A DNA stretch of 64,000 nucleotides from Cesiribacteraceae bacterium YIM B00369 (GTDB lineage Bacteria > Bacteroidota > Bacteroidia > Cytophagales > Cyclobacteriaceae), in assembly GCA_017948555.1 (NCBI GenBank), contig JAFMYY010000011.1:117886-181885 (forward strand). The letters are read 5' to 3'. A program made the translations under genes and the position numbers. Shown piece by piece: positions 26,114 through 36,085 of this stretch. Position 1 is the stretch's first letter. Every line of letters begins with the position of its first letter. Below the pieces are notes generated by a model, which did not search any database, was not told the DNA's origin, and was given only the letters and a program-made list of their open reading frames with translations.

Positions 26114-28729
26114 TCAGTTATAAAATTTATTGAAGAATTTTAAATAGCTTTTGGAGTCCTTTGAGTCGTAAAGGATCTGGAAATTATCTTTGGAGATAAC
26201 AAAGAAATTTGCATTTGCGTTCTGTGCACCGGCAGGTAAAGGCTTACTTCTTTCAAAGTCTCTGAAGTACTGCATAGCAGCCACTCTGTTTGGAAACTGG
26301 CTTACATATACCATATATGTATTGCCGGTAAACTTAAGATTGGTTGCGCTGAGCTGTGCCGATGCATGATTATTCAAATTAAAGGAATCTACAGCTTTTA
26401 TTAAGGTGTCTGCAAGTTTATTTTCATTTTCGTACATTAATAAGAAGTAATGGGGCTGCTGAAAGTCTTCAATATAACGTGTGCCTTCACGTTTGGCACT
26501 ATTTTCTTTAAAGCTGTAGCTGGCCTGCAGCAGTTCGCTGGCGTATGTACGTAAACGTTCATTTTGAGTTTGTTCAATAAACTGGCTTAGCCCGTACTGG
26601 TATTTAGCTGCTCCTTCTGTTTTTCCGGTAACCAGAATCTGAAGCAGGCGTAACTGGTCGCTGAATCCGTTATCCGGGAACATTTTTAAGTTTCTGGTAA
26701 GCAGGCTGTCGGCCCTGTTGTATTGCCCCTGTTCATACCATACATAAGCCTGGGCATACCTTTCTTTAAGCTGCCCGGTAAGCTGGTCTGTTTCTTCCAG
26801 GTAGTTAGGGTTAGCGGCTACTTTGGCAAAGCTCGTTTCAGGATGTTTTGCAATCAGCTCTTCTTTATACTGTTCGTCCAGTGTATTGTTTTTCCCTTTA
26901 TGGAGCAGGTAAAGCTCATACAGAACCTCCGGCCGGAATTCAGAAGAAGGAAAGCGTTTCAGAAGGTTATCAAAAGAACCGATAGCCCTTGACTGTTCCT
27001 CCAGCTGATAATTATAAATCTTGCCCAGTTTGAATAAGGCGGTTTCCACCTTGCTCAAAGATTCTGCCTGCTGCTCCGGTGAAAGAGGCAGAGTGGCGTA
27101 TAGCTCTCCTGTACGGTTTGTAATCTGAGTAGCCTCATCCAGTACCGCAGGTGCGCTGTCTGTCGGGCCATCAGGGAACTGCTCTGTTTGTTGCTGCTGG
27201 GTTACTACATTTGTGTTTTCAGAAAGATTTCTGTTAAGAATGCGCCAGTTATCCTGTAAAGGCCTGTCGCCCCAGTTCTTTACAAATTCGGCCTGGCCAA
27301 TGCTTACCTGGTTCAGATTGTAAAAATACCACTCACCTGTGCTGCCACCCTGGGTTGGCATTAGCCCGAAGTTATCCTGAACGGTATTAAAACCAGGCCG
27401 TACATTTACCTGATTCAGGGTATTTCGCCTTGCGGCAAGCTGTTCCAGCCGCCTTTGCTCTGCCAGTTCTTCGCGTGCTGTATTCTCCAGAAAAGCCCAC
27501 AGCCTCACGCTATCCATTTGCACCAGTTGAAGCAGGCTGTCCTGTTCCTGTATAGTGTTTAAATTTTTTACCAGGTCTGCCAGTACCTCCTGCCTTTGCT
27601 GTACCCTTGCAAAGTTTACCTCATCTTCCGGATAGTGGATCATGGTACTGTCGTAATAAACTTTCGCCAGCTGGAAGTTCTGTATGCTGTCGTAGTAAAC
27701 TTCAGCCAGTTTCAGGTAGGCGTAACTCTTCTGGCGGGTATTATTAATACTGGCTGCCGCCGACTTTTTGTAGTTACTGATGGCTGCATCGAGGTTTCCC
27801 TGCCTGGCTTCGAAGTTACCAATCTCATAAAATATCTTATCGCGGTATTCTTTATTCTTTTTATCCCGCAGTAATTTACTGAAGTACCTGCGGATTTTCT
27901 TTTCGTCCTGTCCCCTGCTGATGTTTGCCACCTGGGCCATATTCATTCGGGCATAAAAGCTCAGCTCATAATCAGGGTTGCTTTTAAGTGTTTTGCTGAA
28001 GCTTTTATAGGCATTTTCGTCCTCGCCAAGTATCTGGTAAAGCTGTCCGAGGATAAAATATAGCCGGGCCCTTCCTTCTTTTTTGGCCGTTTTTGGAGCA
28101 GCCTCCTCCAGGGCGGCAGCCATTAGCTTCCAGTCTTCCCTTTGCCTGTAAAAATAAGCCTTAACCAGGTTTAATTTTCTTAAATTTTCACTATTTAAGT
28201 TTTCCTTACGCAGGTAATCTGCAACACCTTTGGCATTGTTGAGCTCTTTATAATCCACAAAAGTCCGCATCAGGTTAATGAGGGCAAGGTGCCTTGCATT
28301 ATCATCTTCGCTGTTAACATTTACATATTTAAAGGTTTCCACGGCATGTTTATACTCCCCGCCATAAAAGCGGGCTTTGCCTACCAGTATGTAGCTGTCA
28401 TCCACCCACTTGCTGTGTTTGTGGCGCTCAATGGCGATGGATGCTTTCTTAAGTACTTCCTCGAGTTGTGGTTTCAGAGCACTGGAAACAGTAGTGTCCA
28501 CCTCCGGAAAGAGGTATAATAATTTATTGAAATTTCGTTCCTGTGCTTCAGTAAAGGCATTCTCCACCTCTTCCATTTTTTCCCTGGCAAGAAAATAGCC
28601 ATTATACCTGGCGGTAATGTTGTGGTAGATGTTTGCCACAGGTCCTTTTCTGTCGGCCGCGCAGCCTGCCAGAAGGAACAGCAAACAGAAGGCACAGCAT
28701 TGAAATAAATGGGAGCGAACGTTTAACAA
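26114..28729 (-). CDS. sprE: SprE/PorW TPR lipoprotein of gliding motility and type IX secretion
   Basis: 871 residues. The lipobox LLAGC and the family hallmark NITARYNGYFLAREKM come directly after the lipid anchor. Many TPR-like helical pairs fill residues about 85-400 and 550-720. The last roughly 80 residues form a small SPOR-like module (MVYVSQFPNRVAAMQYF). SprE/PorW is needed for gliding and T9SS secretion in Flavobacterium and Porphyromonas and is reported to link the PorKLMN motor to the translocon. The start is TTG (28727-28729): the only codons between it and an in-frame TAA offer no ATG or GTG. It lies 4.3 kb from gldKLMN on the other strand. Confidence 0.88.
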   Translation of the reverse strand: MLNVRSHLFQCCAFCLLFLLAGCAADRKGPVANIYHNITARYNGYFLAREKMEEVENAFTEAQERNFNKLLYLFPEVDTTVSSALKPQLEEVLKKASIAIERHKHSKWVDDSYILVGKARFYGGEYKHAVETFKYVNVNSEDDNARHLALINLMRTFVDYKELNNAKGVADYLRKENLNSENLRKLNLVKAYFYRQREDWKLMAAALEEAAPKTAKKEGRARLYFILGQLYQILGEDENAYKSFSKTLKSNPDYELSFYARMNMAQVANISRGQDEKKIRRYFSKLLRDKKNKEYRDKIFYEIGNFEARQGNLDAAISNYKKSAAASINNTRQKSYAYLKLAEVYYDSIQNFQLAKVYYDSTMIHYPEDEVNFARVQQRQEVLADLVKNLNTIQEQDSLLQLVQMDSVRLWAFLENTAREELAEQRRLEQLAARRNTLNQVNVRPGFNTVQDNFGLMPTQGGSTGEWYFYNLNQVSIGQAEFVKNWGDRPLQDNWRILNRNLSENTNVVTQQQQTEQFPDGPTDSAPAVLDEATQITNRTGELYATLPLSPEQQAESLSKVETALFKLGKIYNYQLEEQSRAIGSFDNLLKRFPSSEFRPEVLYELYLLHKGKNNTLDEQYKEELIAKHPETSFAKVAANPNYLEETDQLTGQLKERYAQAYVWYEQGQYNRADSLLTRNLKMFPDNGFSDQLRLLQILVTGKTEGAAKYQYGLSQFIEQTQNERLRTYASELLQASYSFKENSAKREGTRYIEDFQQPHYFLLMYENENKLADTLIKAVDSFNLNNHASAQLSATNLKFTGNTYMVYVSQFPNRVAAMQYFRDFERSKPLPAGAQNANANFFVISKDNFQILYDSKDSKSYLKFFNKFYN

Positions 28730-28789
28730 GCGGATTGTATTTTTAATATGAATAAACGTTAAAGATTAATTATTTAGTACATCAATTTA

Positions 28790-28817
28790 TTGTATTTGGA
28801 TTAAATACATACTTTTG
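28790..28817 (+). promoter_or_regulatory. Candidate promoter for the M23 peptidase/bactofilin genes
   Basis: TTG (28790-28792) as -33 element, 17-bp spacer, TACTTTTG (28810-28817) matching TAnnTTTG. Predicted start of transcription is near 28823, about 30 nt before the TTG start codon. Confidence 0.5.
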
Positions 28818-28853
28818 TTTTAATATAATTCACCAAATTAACAACAAGCTGAG

Positions 28854-29726
28854 TTGAAGTCCAAAAAAACATTATCGGACTGGTTGTCAAACCGGTATCT
28901 GCTGATACTCAGGAATGAGGAAAACTTCGCTGAACGTACAACTATTAGTTTTACCTATGCAAAGCTAATTGTATTTTCGGTAAGTGTTTTTCTGATTGTG
29001 CTATTAATTAGTCTTTATTTGGTTACCACCATTCTGGCGGCCTGGCTCGATCCCCGGCATGCAGAGGTGGAGGTGAACCGGCAGCTGATTGAGCTTTCCC
29101 TCTCTGTGGACTCACTGGCCGAGGAGGTGAACAGAAAGGAAATGTTCATCCGGTCTTTTCAGCGGCTGGCAAGCGGGGAGGTGGCAAACGATACCCTGAA
29201 GGAAAAGCAGGGAAAATCAACCGGAATAGCCATGGATGCAGCTAAAGTAACTCATGAAATGGAAGAGCTTCCGTCGGTGGATTCTTTGCTGCGGAGTGAG
29301 TTTGAGGGTAGTTTGCTGAATGAACGGAGCCTGAGCAGCAGCAGTAGCGAGCTGCAGGAGATTTTCTTCTTTTCACCTATCAGTGGACTGGTTTCTGCTC
29401 CCTTTGACAATAAAATAGAGCATTATGGAACTGATGTTGTCTCCAGACAGAACGAGCCTGTAAAGGCAGTGGCAGATGGAACGGTGCTCCTTTCTGCCTG
29501 GACCTCCAAAGAAGGATATGTGCTTGCTATACAGCACAGAACTAATCTGGTATCGGTTTATAAGCATAATTCGGCCCTGCTAAAGAAAACCGGCGAGTTT
29601 GTACGGGCCGGCGAGGTTGTGTCTATAATAGGGAATACAGGCGAGTTAACCACCGGGCCCCACCTGCATTTTGAGTTGTGGTTTAACGGAAATCCTGTCA
29701 ATCCGGAGGAATTTGTTTCGTTTTAA
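28854..29726 (+). CDS. M23-family (LytM-type) peptidoglycan endopeptidase
   Basis: 290 residues. The start is TTG 28854 because an in-frame TAA lies 15 nt upstream and the family-like N-terminus (SKKTLSDWLSNRYLLILRNEENFAERT) begins exactly there. One membrane helix (about 38-62) is followed by a coiled-coil-like periplasmic stretch (about 72-110) and then the M23 domain. Zinc and catalytic residues are visible: His190 and Asp194 (HYGTD), and His270/His272 (GPHLHFE). Active peptidases of this family cut peptide cross-links in peptidoglycan. The bactofilin gene follows, a pairing that shapes cells in several bacteria. Confidence 0.93.
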   Translation: MKSKKTLSDWLSNRYLLILRNEENFAERTTISFTYAKLIVFSVSVFLIVLLISLYLVTTILAAWLDPRHAEVEVNRQLIELSLSVDSLAEEVNRKEMFIRSFQRLASGEVANDTLKEKQGKSTGIAMDAAKVTHEMEELPSVDSLLRSEFEGSLLNERSLSSSSSELQEIFFFSPISGLVSAPFDNKIEHYGTDVVSRQNEPVKAVADGTVLLSAWTSKEGYVLAIQHRTNLVSVYKHNSALLKKTGEFVRAGEVVSIIGNTGELTTGPHLHFELWFNGNPVNPEEFVSF

Positions 29727-29867
29727 ACAGGAGCCGCAGAAAGCAAGGAAAAGTTGAAATTTATGTGATAACAGGCTGGAGGAGAAAGTTAATTGTATGC
29801 ATTTACTCCTTCCGGCAGCAGTAAATAATTAACAGGTTAAGAATAGGTACATTAATAAATTAGCGTT

Positions 29868-30326
29868 ATGTTTAACAAGCAAGAAAAGAAAGCGGTTGAG
29901 GAACAGCTTACCACTTCCAGTAACACCATTGGAAAAGGAACAAGTCTGATTGGAGATGTTGAAGCATTCGGGAACATCCGGATCGACGGAAGGGTTAAGG
30001 GAAATATAACCACTAAGTCTAAGCTGGTATTAGGTGATTCTTCTTTTATAGATGGCAATGTGCTGGCCCAGAATGCAGAGATAGAAGGCGAAGTAACAGG
30101 ACGGGTGGAGGTAACAGAAGTGCTGGTGTTAAAGCCAACAGCCAGAATCAGCGGCGATATAATAGTTAATAAAATGATTGTGGAGGCAGGAGCTGTCTTT
30201 AATGGAGCCTGTAAGATGGGAGCCACCGCAAAGGAAATAAAGATCAGCGATTTTTATGAGGGAGGAAAACCGGAATCCACAGGAAAAAACCAGAAGCAAC
30301 AGGAAGCAAGCGCCAAATCAGCTTAA
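29868..30326 (+). CDS. Bactofilin (polymer-forming cytoskeletal protein)
   Basis: 152 residues. The bactofilin/DUF583 right-handed beta-helix spans about residues 20-125, with repeats such as GNIRIDGRVKGNITTKSKLVLG and AEIEGEVTGRVEVTEVL. The N- and C-terminal tails are charged and disordered. Bactofilins polymerise without nucleotides beside the membrane and often position a neighbouring M23 peptidase, which is exactly the gene upstream here (141 bp). The last 71 bp overlap the atpZ frame. Confidence 0.94.
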   Translation: MFNKQEKKAVEEQLTTSSNTIGKGTSLIGDVEAFGNIRIDGRVKGNITTKSKLVLGDSSFIDGNVLAQNAEIEGEVTGRVEVTEVLVLKPTARISGDIIVNKMIVEAGAVFNGACKMGATAKEIKISDFYEGGKPESTGKNQKQQEASAKSA

Positions 30327-30510
30327 TGCTTACCTGAAATATTCGGGTCTGGCTTTTCAGATGCTGGCAGTAATAGGCCTGGCCGTATGGGCCGGCCTTG
30401 CGCTGGATGAGTACCTTGAGATGAGCTTTCCGGTATTTCTGATTGTTTTTGCCCTGATGGGGGTAGCGGCATCCCTTATAATTACCATAAAAGGTTTACC
30501 TAAAAATTAA
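30256..30510 (+). CDS. atpZ: AtpZ/AtpI-type F-ATPase accessory membrane protein
   Basis: 84 residues with two membrane helices (about 31-50 and 57-78). The family core KYSGLAFQMLAVIGLAVWAGLALDE is present. Such proteins are encoded at the head of ATP synthase operons and are linked to assembly or to magnesium/calcium supply. The only ATG (30256) lies 71 bp inside the bactofilin gene; no later start is available before the conserved core, so either the overlap is real or a non-ATG codon is used. The next gene starts 1 bp after its stop. Confidence 0.85.
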   Translation: MREENRNPQEKTRSNRKQAPNQLNAYLKYSGLAFQMLAVIGLAVWAGLALDEYLEMSFPVFLIVFALMGVAASLIITIKGLPKN

Positions 30511-30511
30511 G

Positions 30512-30919
30512 ATGAATCACTCAATCAGGTTTGCCCTGCGGCTGGGAGCAGTAACACTGGGTATTGCCGTTATTATGTATTTGCTGAGAATTTATACCGG
30601 TTTTAAACTGGTCCATCCGCAGTACGGTACAATTTTGTTGTTTCTATACCTTTTGACGGTTTTAACTAACGCATTTGTAAGTTTTGGCGTGGAAAAGCAT
30701 CGCGACAAGTTCAATTTATTTTTTTTTCCGGCCCTGATTTTCCGGATTTTCGCCAGTATAATATTCATATTAGTGGTGGTTCTCCTGAAGTTCCCGGATA
30801 TTCTATACTTTGTACTTGATTTCTTTATACTCTATTTGTTATACCAGGTGTTTGAAATTACTTCCTTAATGACTAACTTGCGCTCGCATTTGGAAAATAG
30901 AGGTAATGAAAACAATTGA
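30512..30919 (+). CDS. AtpI-like four-helix membrane protein in the ATP synthase operon
   Basis: 135 residues with four hydrophobic helices (about 9-26, 40-58, 70-90 and 93-113) and a charged C-terminus. It occupies the place of the small AtpI gene between atpZ and atpB, and its stop overlaps the atpB start by 14 bp, so translation is probably coupled. Sequence similarity to AtpI is not obvious; function is inferred from position only. Confidence 0.75.
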   Translation: MNHSIRFALRLGAVTLGIAVIMYLLRIYTGFKLVHPQYGTILLFLYLLTVLTNAFVSFGVEKHRDKFNLFFFPALIFRIFASIIFILVVVLLKFPDILYFVLDFFILYLLYQVFEITSLMTNLRSHLENRGNENN

Positions 30920-31988
30920 AAAGGAGATTTCTTTCCCTAAACAATTTAAAATCAGGGTATTCGCATTATTGATGCTGCTGGTTTTTGCCGGGCAGGCCAG
31001 TGCTGCCGAAGGCGAAGGGGATCATGGTTTTAGTGCCGGCGATATGATATTGCACCACATAGCAGATGCTCATGAGTGGCATTTCTTTGACGGGCATTAT
31101 GGAACGCTGTTTCTTCCGGTAATCATTTATTCTGGAGACCGTGGAGTGGAGGTTTTTTCTTCTTCCAGGTTTTATGACGATCATCATGAGTTAGTTCCTT
31201 ATAATGGTTATGTGCTGGATCATGGGCATATTGCCCGTATAGACGGAACGGCTATTACCGATCTGTCTATAACCAAGAACGTGGCGGCCATGTTTTTAAG
31301 TGCGTTTCTGATGCTGATTATTTTTATTAGTATTGCAAACCGTTATAAAAAGAAGACAATGGGGGCGCCAAAAGGAATTCAGTCCTTTCTGGAACCGGTT
31401 ATAATGTTTGTGCGCGATGAAATTGCAATTCCTAACATAGGACCTAAATATGCGCGCTTTCTTCCTTTTCTGTTAACGCTGTTCTTTTTTATCTGGATTA
31501 ATAACCTTCTTGGTTTGCTGCCGGGTGCAGCTAACGTAACCGGAAATATTTCTGTGACCTTAGTGCTTGCTCTGCTGGTGTTTATTCTTACCGTTTTTAA
31601 TGGTACTAAAACCTACTGGGGGCATATATTTAATACTCCTGGTGTGCCGTGGTGGTTAAAAACAGTGCTGCCTATTATGCCAATCGTTGAATTTATAGGT
31701 ATTTTTACAAAGCCATTCTCATTGATGGTCCGTTTGTTTGCTAACATCACTGCAGGTCACATTATCATTCTGAGTTTATTCAGCCTTATCTTTATTTTTG
31801 AAAGTGTTGCTATTGGTCCTGTAAGTGTTGCGTTTGCTACCTTTATGTATTTTCTTGAGTTATTCGTGGCATTGCTTCAGGCCTATATCTTTACCCTTCT
31901 TGCTGCTATGTATTTTGGAGGCGCGGTAGAGGAGCATCATCATGACGAGCATCATGTTGATCCAAAAGTTGAGCAGGCCCAGATTTAA
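30906..31988 (+). CDS. atpB: ATP synthase F0 subunit a
   Basis: 360 residues. It starts with a signal-like segment (RVFALLMLLVFAGQASAAEG) and a His-rich periplasmic extension (about 35-130) before the helices, which is usual for Bacteroidota subunit a. The conserved proton-channel arginine sits in LMVRLFANITAGH. The C-terminus is His-rich (EEHHHDEHH). It forms the two half-channels that pass protons to the c ring in the inner membrane. Confidence 0.96.
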   Translation: MKTIEKEISFPKQFKIRVFALLMLLVFAGQASAAEGEGDHGFSAGDMILHHIADAHEWHFFDGHYGTLFLPVIIYSGDRGVEVFSSSRFYDDHHELVPYNGYVLDHGHIARIDGTAITDLSITKNVAAMFLSAFLMLIIFISIANRYKKKTMGAPKGIQSFLEPVIMFVRDEIAIPNIGPKYARFLPFLLTLFFFIWINNLLGLLPGAANVTGNISVTLVLALLVFILTVFNGTKTYWGHIFNTPGVPWWLKTVLPIMPIVEFIGIFTKPFSLMVRLFANITAGHIIILSLFSLIFIFESVAIGPVSVAFATFMYFLELFVALLQAYIFTLLAAMYFGGAVEEHHHDEHHVDPKVEQAQI

Positions 31989-31991
31989 TAA

Positions 31992-32285
<294 letters not shown>

Positions 32286-32295
32286 ACAAATTAAA

Positions 32296-32346
32296 AGAAC
32301 CGGTTTTAGCCATTAGGGCGGACCGGTTCTTCTTTTAGTTTCAAAT
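32296..32346 (+). terminator. Hairpin between atpE and atpF
   Basis: AGAACCGGT (32296-32304) pairs perfectly with ACCGGTTCT (32332-32340), followed by TCTTTTAGTTT. The broken T-run suggests partial termination or 3' end protection of the atpE message rather than a full stop. Confidence 0.6.
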
Positions 32347-32375
32347 TTATTTTCATTCAGAAATATTAAAAACAA

Positions 32376-32870
32376 ATGGAATTAGTAAGTCCAGGCATCG
32401 GTTTAATTCTATGGACGCTTATCACGTTCATTCTTGTTCTTTTCCTGCTGAAGAAATTTGCGTGGGGGCCCATTATGGATGCTCTTACCAAAAGGGAATC
32501 TTTTATTGAAGATTCAATTAAAGCTGCAGAAAACGCCAAAAAAGAAATGGCAAACCTTAAAGCGGAAAATGACCGTCTTTTGGAAGAAGCAAAAGTGGAG
32601 CGTGACAGGATTATTAAAGAAGCCAACGTTGCAGCAAAACAAATTGTAGAAGAAGCAAATGCTGAGGCATCGAAAGAAGCGCAAAAAAGGGTGGAAGAAG
32701 CCCGTATAGCTATCAACATTGAAAAGCAGGCAGCTTTGGCCGAAGTTAAAACGCAGGTGGCAAACCTTTCGGTTCAGATTGCTGAAAAGCTGATGCGCCA
32801 TCAGCTGAGCAATGACGCTGCTCAAAAAGCCCTGGTGCAGGATTATATATCGGAGCTGAAGGTTAATTAA
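32376..32870 (+). CDS. atpF: ATP synthase F0 subunit b
   Basis: 164 residues. One N-terminal membrane helix (about 5-27) is followed by a long charged coiled coil (about 35-140) typical of the peripheral stalk, with LKAENDRLLEEAKVERDRI and VEEANAEASKEAQ. It holds F1 to F0 against rotation. The spacer to atpH is 25 bp. Confidence 0.95.
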   Translation: MELVSPGIGLILWTLITFILVLFLLKKFAWGPIMDALTKRESFIEDSIKAAENAKKEMANLKAENDRLLEEAKVERDRIIKEANVAAKQIVEEANAEASKEAQKRVEEARIAINIEKQAALAEVKTQVANLSVQIAEKLMRHQLSNDAAQKALVQDYISELKVN

Positions 32871-32895
32871 AGCTAAATAAAAAGGAAAAAAAACG

Positions 32896-33456
32896 ATGTC
32901 AGAAATCAGAATTGCTTCCAGGTATGCAAAATCGTTAATCGACCTTGCTATTGAGAAGGGCGTGCTGGAGGAAGTACATAATGACATGCAGTTATTTGCC
33001 GCTACTCTTAAGGAAAACCGCGATCTTTATTTGTTACTGAAAAATCCTATCGTGAACAGCGATAAGAAATGGACAATTTTAAATGCTGTTTTTGGGGCAA
33101 AAGTAAATGAAATGACTAATGCCTTTTTTAAGATAGTAAGCCGCAAAAACAGAGAGTCGAACCTGCCGGATGTAGCCGCTCAGTTCCATGTTAAATACAA
33201 TGAGTATAAAGGAATAATCCGTGCTGATGTAACCACAACTTTTCCTCTGACTGAGCCCATGCGTCTGGAATTTGTGGAAATAGTGAGGAAAATAAGCGGG
33301 AAAAAGGTAGTTGAACTTCATGAGAAGGTTGATAAAAGCCTTATCGGGGGGTATATACTGAAAGTTGGGGACAGGCAAATTGATGAAAGCATCAGCAGCC
33401 GCCTTACTGAATTGAAGAGTGAGTTCAGTCACAACCCGTACGTAAAAGAATATTAA
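32896..33456 (+). CDS. atpH: ATP synthase F1 subunit delta
   Basis: 186 residues. It starts with the family pattern IASRYAKSLIDLAIEKG; the middle has LLLKNPIVNSDKKWTIL, and the C-terminal part contains VDKSLIGGYILKVGDRQID. It connects the peripheral stalk to the top of F1. A small GCATGC hairpin (33463-33482) lies between it and atpA. Confidence 0.95.
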   Translation: MSEIRIASRYAKSLIDLAIEKGVLEEVHNDMQLFAATLKENRDLYLLLKNPIVNSDKKWTILNAVFGAKVNEMTNAFFKIVSRKNRESNLPDVAAQFHVKYNEYKGIIRADVTTTFPLTEPMRLEFVEIVRKISGKKVVELHEKVDKSLIGGYILKVGDRQIDESISSRLTELKSEFSHNPYVKEY

Positions 33457-33520
33457 ATTCCTGCATGCTTGTTGAGGCATGCTTTAATGTTGTTTATTCA
33501 AAAAAGAAAAATATACATAA

Positions 33521-35104
33521 ATGGCAGAAGTTAGACCAGATGAGGTTTCAGCTATACTTAGAGAACAGCTGTCAGGTTTCCGGACAGAAGGTGAGCTTGA
33601 AGAAGTAGGCACCATACTACAGGTAGGTGACGGGGTAGCCCGTATTTACGGTTTGTCTAAAGCACAATCAGGTGAGTTGCTCGAATTTCCGGGTAATGTA
33701 ATGGGAATGGTGCTTAACCTTGAAGAGGATAATGTAGGTGCCGTATTGTTAGGTGACTTCCAGAAACTCAATGAAGGAGACACTGTAAAAAGAACGAACC
33801 GTATCGCTTCTATCAAAGCAGGTGATGGTATGGTTGGCCGGGTGATAGATACCCTTGGTTTGCCAATCGATGGTAAAGGGCCTATTAAAGGCGAAACCTT
33901 TGAAATGCCCCTTGAGCGTAAAGCCCCGGGAGTAATTTACCGTCAGCCTGTAAATGAGCCGCTTCAGACAGGTGTTAAGGCCATTGACTCAATGATTCCA
34001 ATTGGCCGTGGCCAGCGTGAGTTAATTATTGGTGACCGCCAGACAGGTAAAACTGCTGTTGCAATTGATACCATCCTAAACCAGCGTGAATTTTACGAAA
34101 AGGGAGAGCCTGTTTTCTGTATTTATGTTGCCTGCGGGCAGAAGGCTTCGACCGTTGCAGGTATTGTAGCTGCTCTTGAAAAAGGTGGTGCAATGGATTA
34201 TACAGTTGTGGTTTCAGCTTCTGCTGCCGACCCTGCTCCAATGCAGTTCTTTGCTCCTTTTACAGGTGCTGCTGTAGGTGAATATTTCCGCGACACCGGC
34301 CGTCCTGCGCTTGTAATTTATGATGACCTTTCAAAACAGGCAGTAGCTTATCGTGAGGTTTCTCTTCTTCTTCGCCGCCCTCCGGGACGTGAAGCATACC
34401 CTGGTGACGTATTCTATCTGCACTCCCGTTTACTGGAGCGTGCGGCTAAAATAAATGCCAACGACAGCATTGCGCAGCAAATGAACGACCTTCCTCCTTC
34501 ACTTGAAGGAAGAGTAAAAGGTGGAGGATCACTGACTGCACTTCCTATTATTGAAACGCAGGCCGGAGACGTATCTGCTTATATTCCTACCAACGTAATT
34601 TCAATTACCGACGGGCAGATATTCCTGGAAACAAACCTGTTTAACTCAGGTGTTCGTCCGGCAATTAACGTGGGTATTTCGGTTTCGCGTGTAGGTGGAT
34701 CTGCCCAGATCAAATCAATGAAAAAAGTGGCAGGTACCTTAAAACTCGATCAGGCTCAGTTCCGCGAACTTGAAGCATTTGCCAAATTCGGTTCCGACCT
34801 TGATCCTGTAACGAAGCGTACCATTGATCGTGGACGCCGTAACCTTGAGATATTGAAGCAGGCCCAGTATTCTCCGGTACCGGTAGAAGAGCAGGTGGCA
34901 ATTATCTTTGCTTCTACAAAAGGTTATCTGGACCGTGTACCGGTAGAAAGAGTGAAGGAATTTGAAAATGAGTATTACTCTCTTCTTCGTGCACAGAACA
35001 AAGAAGTATTAGACCGCTTGCGTCGTGGCGAATACAGCGATGAGTTAACAGATAAGCTTGCTGCTGTAGCCAAAGACCTTGCTAAAAAATACGAAAATAA
35101 ATAA
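33521..35104 (+). CDS. atpA: ATP synthase F1 subunit alpha
   Basis: 527 residues. P-loop GDRQTGKTA, the alpha-subunit start [37 protein letters not shown] and [12 protein letters not shown]. It forms the catalytic hexamer with beta subunits. No atpD follows; the next gene is atpG, 61 bp later, behind a hairpin. Confidence 0.97.
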   Translation: MAEVRPDEVSAILREQLSGFRTEGELEEVGTILQVGDGVARIYGLSKAQSGELLEFPGNVMGMVLNLEEDNVGAVLLGDFQKLNEGDTVKRTNRIASIKAGDGMVGRVIDTLGLPIDGKGPIKGETFEMPLERKAPGVIYRQPVNEPLQTGVKAIDSMIPIGRGQRELIIGDRQTGKTAVAIDTILNQREFYEKGEPVFCIYVACGQKASTVAGIVAALEKGGAMDYTVVVSASAADPAPMQFFAPFTGAAVGEYFRDTGRPALVIYDDLSKQAVAYREVSLLLRRPPGREAYPGDVFYLHSRLLERAAKINANDSIAQQMNDLPPSLEGRVKGGGSLTALPIIETQAGDVSAYIPTNVISITDGQIFLETNLFNSGVRPAINVGISVSRVGGSAQIKSMKKVAGTLKLDQAQFRELEAFAKFGSDLDPVTKRTIDRGRRNLEILKQAQYSPVPVEEQVAIIFASTKGYLDRVPVERVKEFENEYYSLLRAQNKEVLDRLRRGEYSDELTDKLAAVAKDLAKKYENK

Positions 35105-35119
35105 TTAAGCTTTCTGCAG

Positions 35120-35149
35120 TCCCGGAGCTTTTGGCTTCGGGATGTTTTT
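35120..35149 (+). terminator. Hairpin between atpA and atpG
   Basis: TCCCGGAGC, TTTTG loop, GCTTCGGGA, then TGTTTTT. It would partially reduce read-through into atpG, which starts 17 bp later. Confidence 0.5.
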
Positions 35150-35165
35150 CCTATACCGCTCAATA

Positions 35166-36062
35166 ATGGCAAACTTAAAAGAAGTAAAAAGTAGAATAAG
35201 TTCAGTTACTTCTACTCAGCAGATTACGAAAGCCATGAAAATGGTAGCTGCTGCAAAGTTGAGGAGGGCTCAGGATGCTATAACACGCATGAGGCCTTAT
35301 GCTCAGAAGTTATCTGAGATCCTGCAGAATGTTTCTGCTGCGAGTGCACAGGATGCCGAAAACATATATGCTGAACAGCGTGTGGTAAATCGTGTCCTGA
35401 TAATCGCTGTTACCTCCGATAAGGGTTTGGCAGGAGCTTTTAATGCAAACATACTGCGCCGGATCAGAATAATGCTGGAAGGCGACTATCGTACCTATGC
35501 CGAACAGGGAAATGTTGAAATTCTTCCTGTTGGTAAAAAAGCACTGGACTTTTACCGTCGCAGAGAGATAAAACTGCAAACCCAATTCGCTGATTTGTTC
35601 TCAAATCTTACTTTTGACAAAGCAAAAGGTGTGGCTGAGTTTGCAATGGATGCCTTTGCAGCGAAAACCTACGATAAAGTGGTAGTGGTTTACAATGAAT
35701 TTGTTAATGTCGCAACCCAGATTGTCAGGGAAGAGCAGCTCCTTCCAATCGTAAGAGCGGAGGAAACTGATGTGACAGCGGCAAATTCGGCTAATACTGA
35801 TTACATATACGAGCCAACTAAAGAGGAAATTGTTCAGGAGTTAATTCCAAAGTCAATCAAAATTCAGTTATACAAAGCCCTGCTTGATTCAGCTGCATCG
35901 GAACATGGTGCAAGGATGACAGCGATGGATAAAGCAACTGATAATGCAGGTGAATTGCTTAAGGAATTGAAACTGATGTACAACCGTACGCGCCAGGCAG
36001 CAATTACAACAGAAATTCTGGAAATTGTAGCAGGTGCTGAAGCACTCTCCAGTAGCAAGTAA
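35166..36062 (+). CDS. atpG: ATP synthase F1 subunit gamma
   Basis: 298 residues from ATG 35166, where MANLKEVKSRISSVTSTQQITKAMKMV gives the expected N-terminal helix; a longer frame from 35142 falls in the hairpin. The conserved SDKGLAGAFN and the C-terminal helix MTAMDKATDNAGELLKELKLMYNRTRQAAIT are present. It is the rotor shaft of F1. The operon ends here, without atpD and atpC. Confidence 0.96.
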   Translation: MANLKEVKSRISSVTSTQQITKAMKMVAAAKLRRAQDAITRMRPYAQKLSEILQNVSAASAQDAENIYAEQRVVNRVLIIAVTSDKGLAGAFNANILRRIRIMLEGDYRTYAEQGNVEILPVGKKALDFYRRREIKLQTQFADLFSNLTFDKAKGVAEFAMDAFAAKTYDKVVVVYNEFVNVATQIVREEQLLPIVRAEETDVTAANSANTDYIYEPTKEEIVQELIPKSIKIQLYKALLDSAASEHGARMTAMDKATDNAGELLKELKLMYNRTRQAAITTEILEIVAGAEALSSSK

Positions 36063-36085
36063 AGAATAGAAATTTTGAGTATCAG

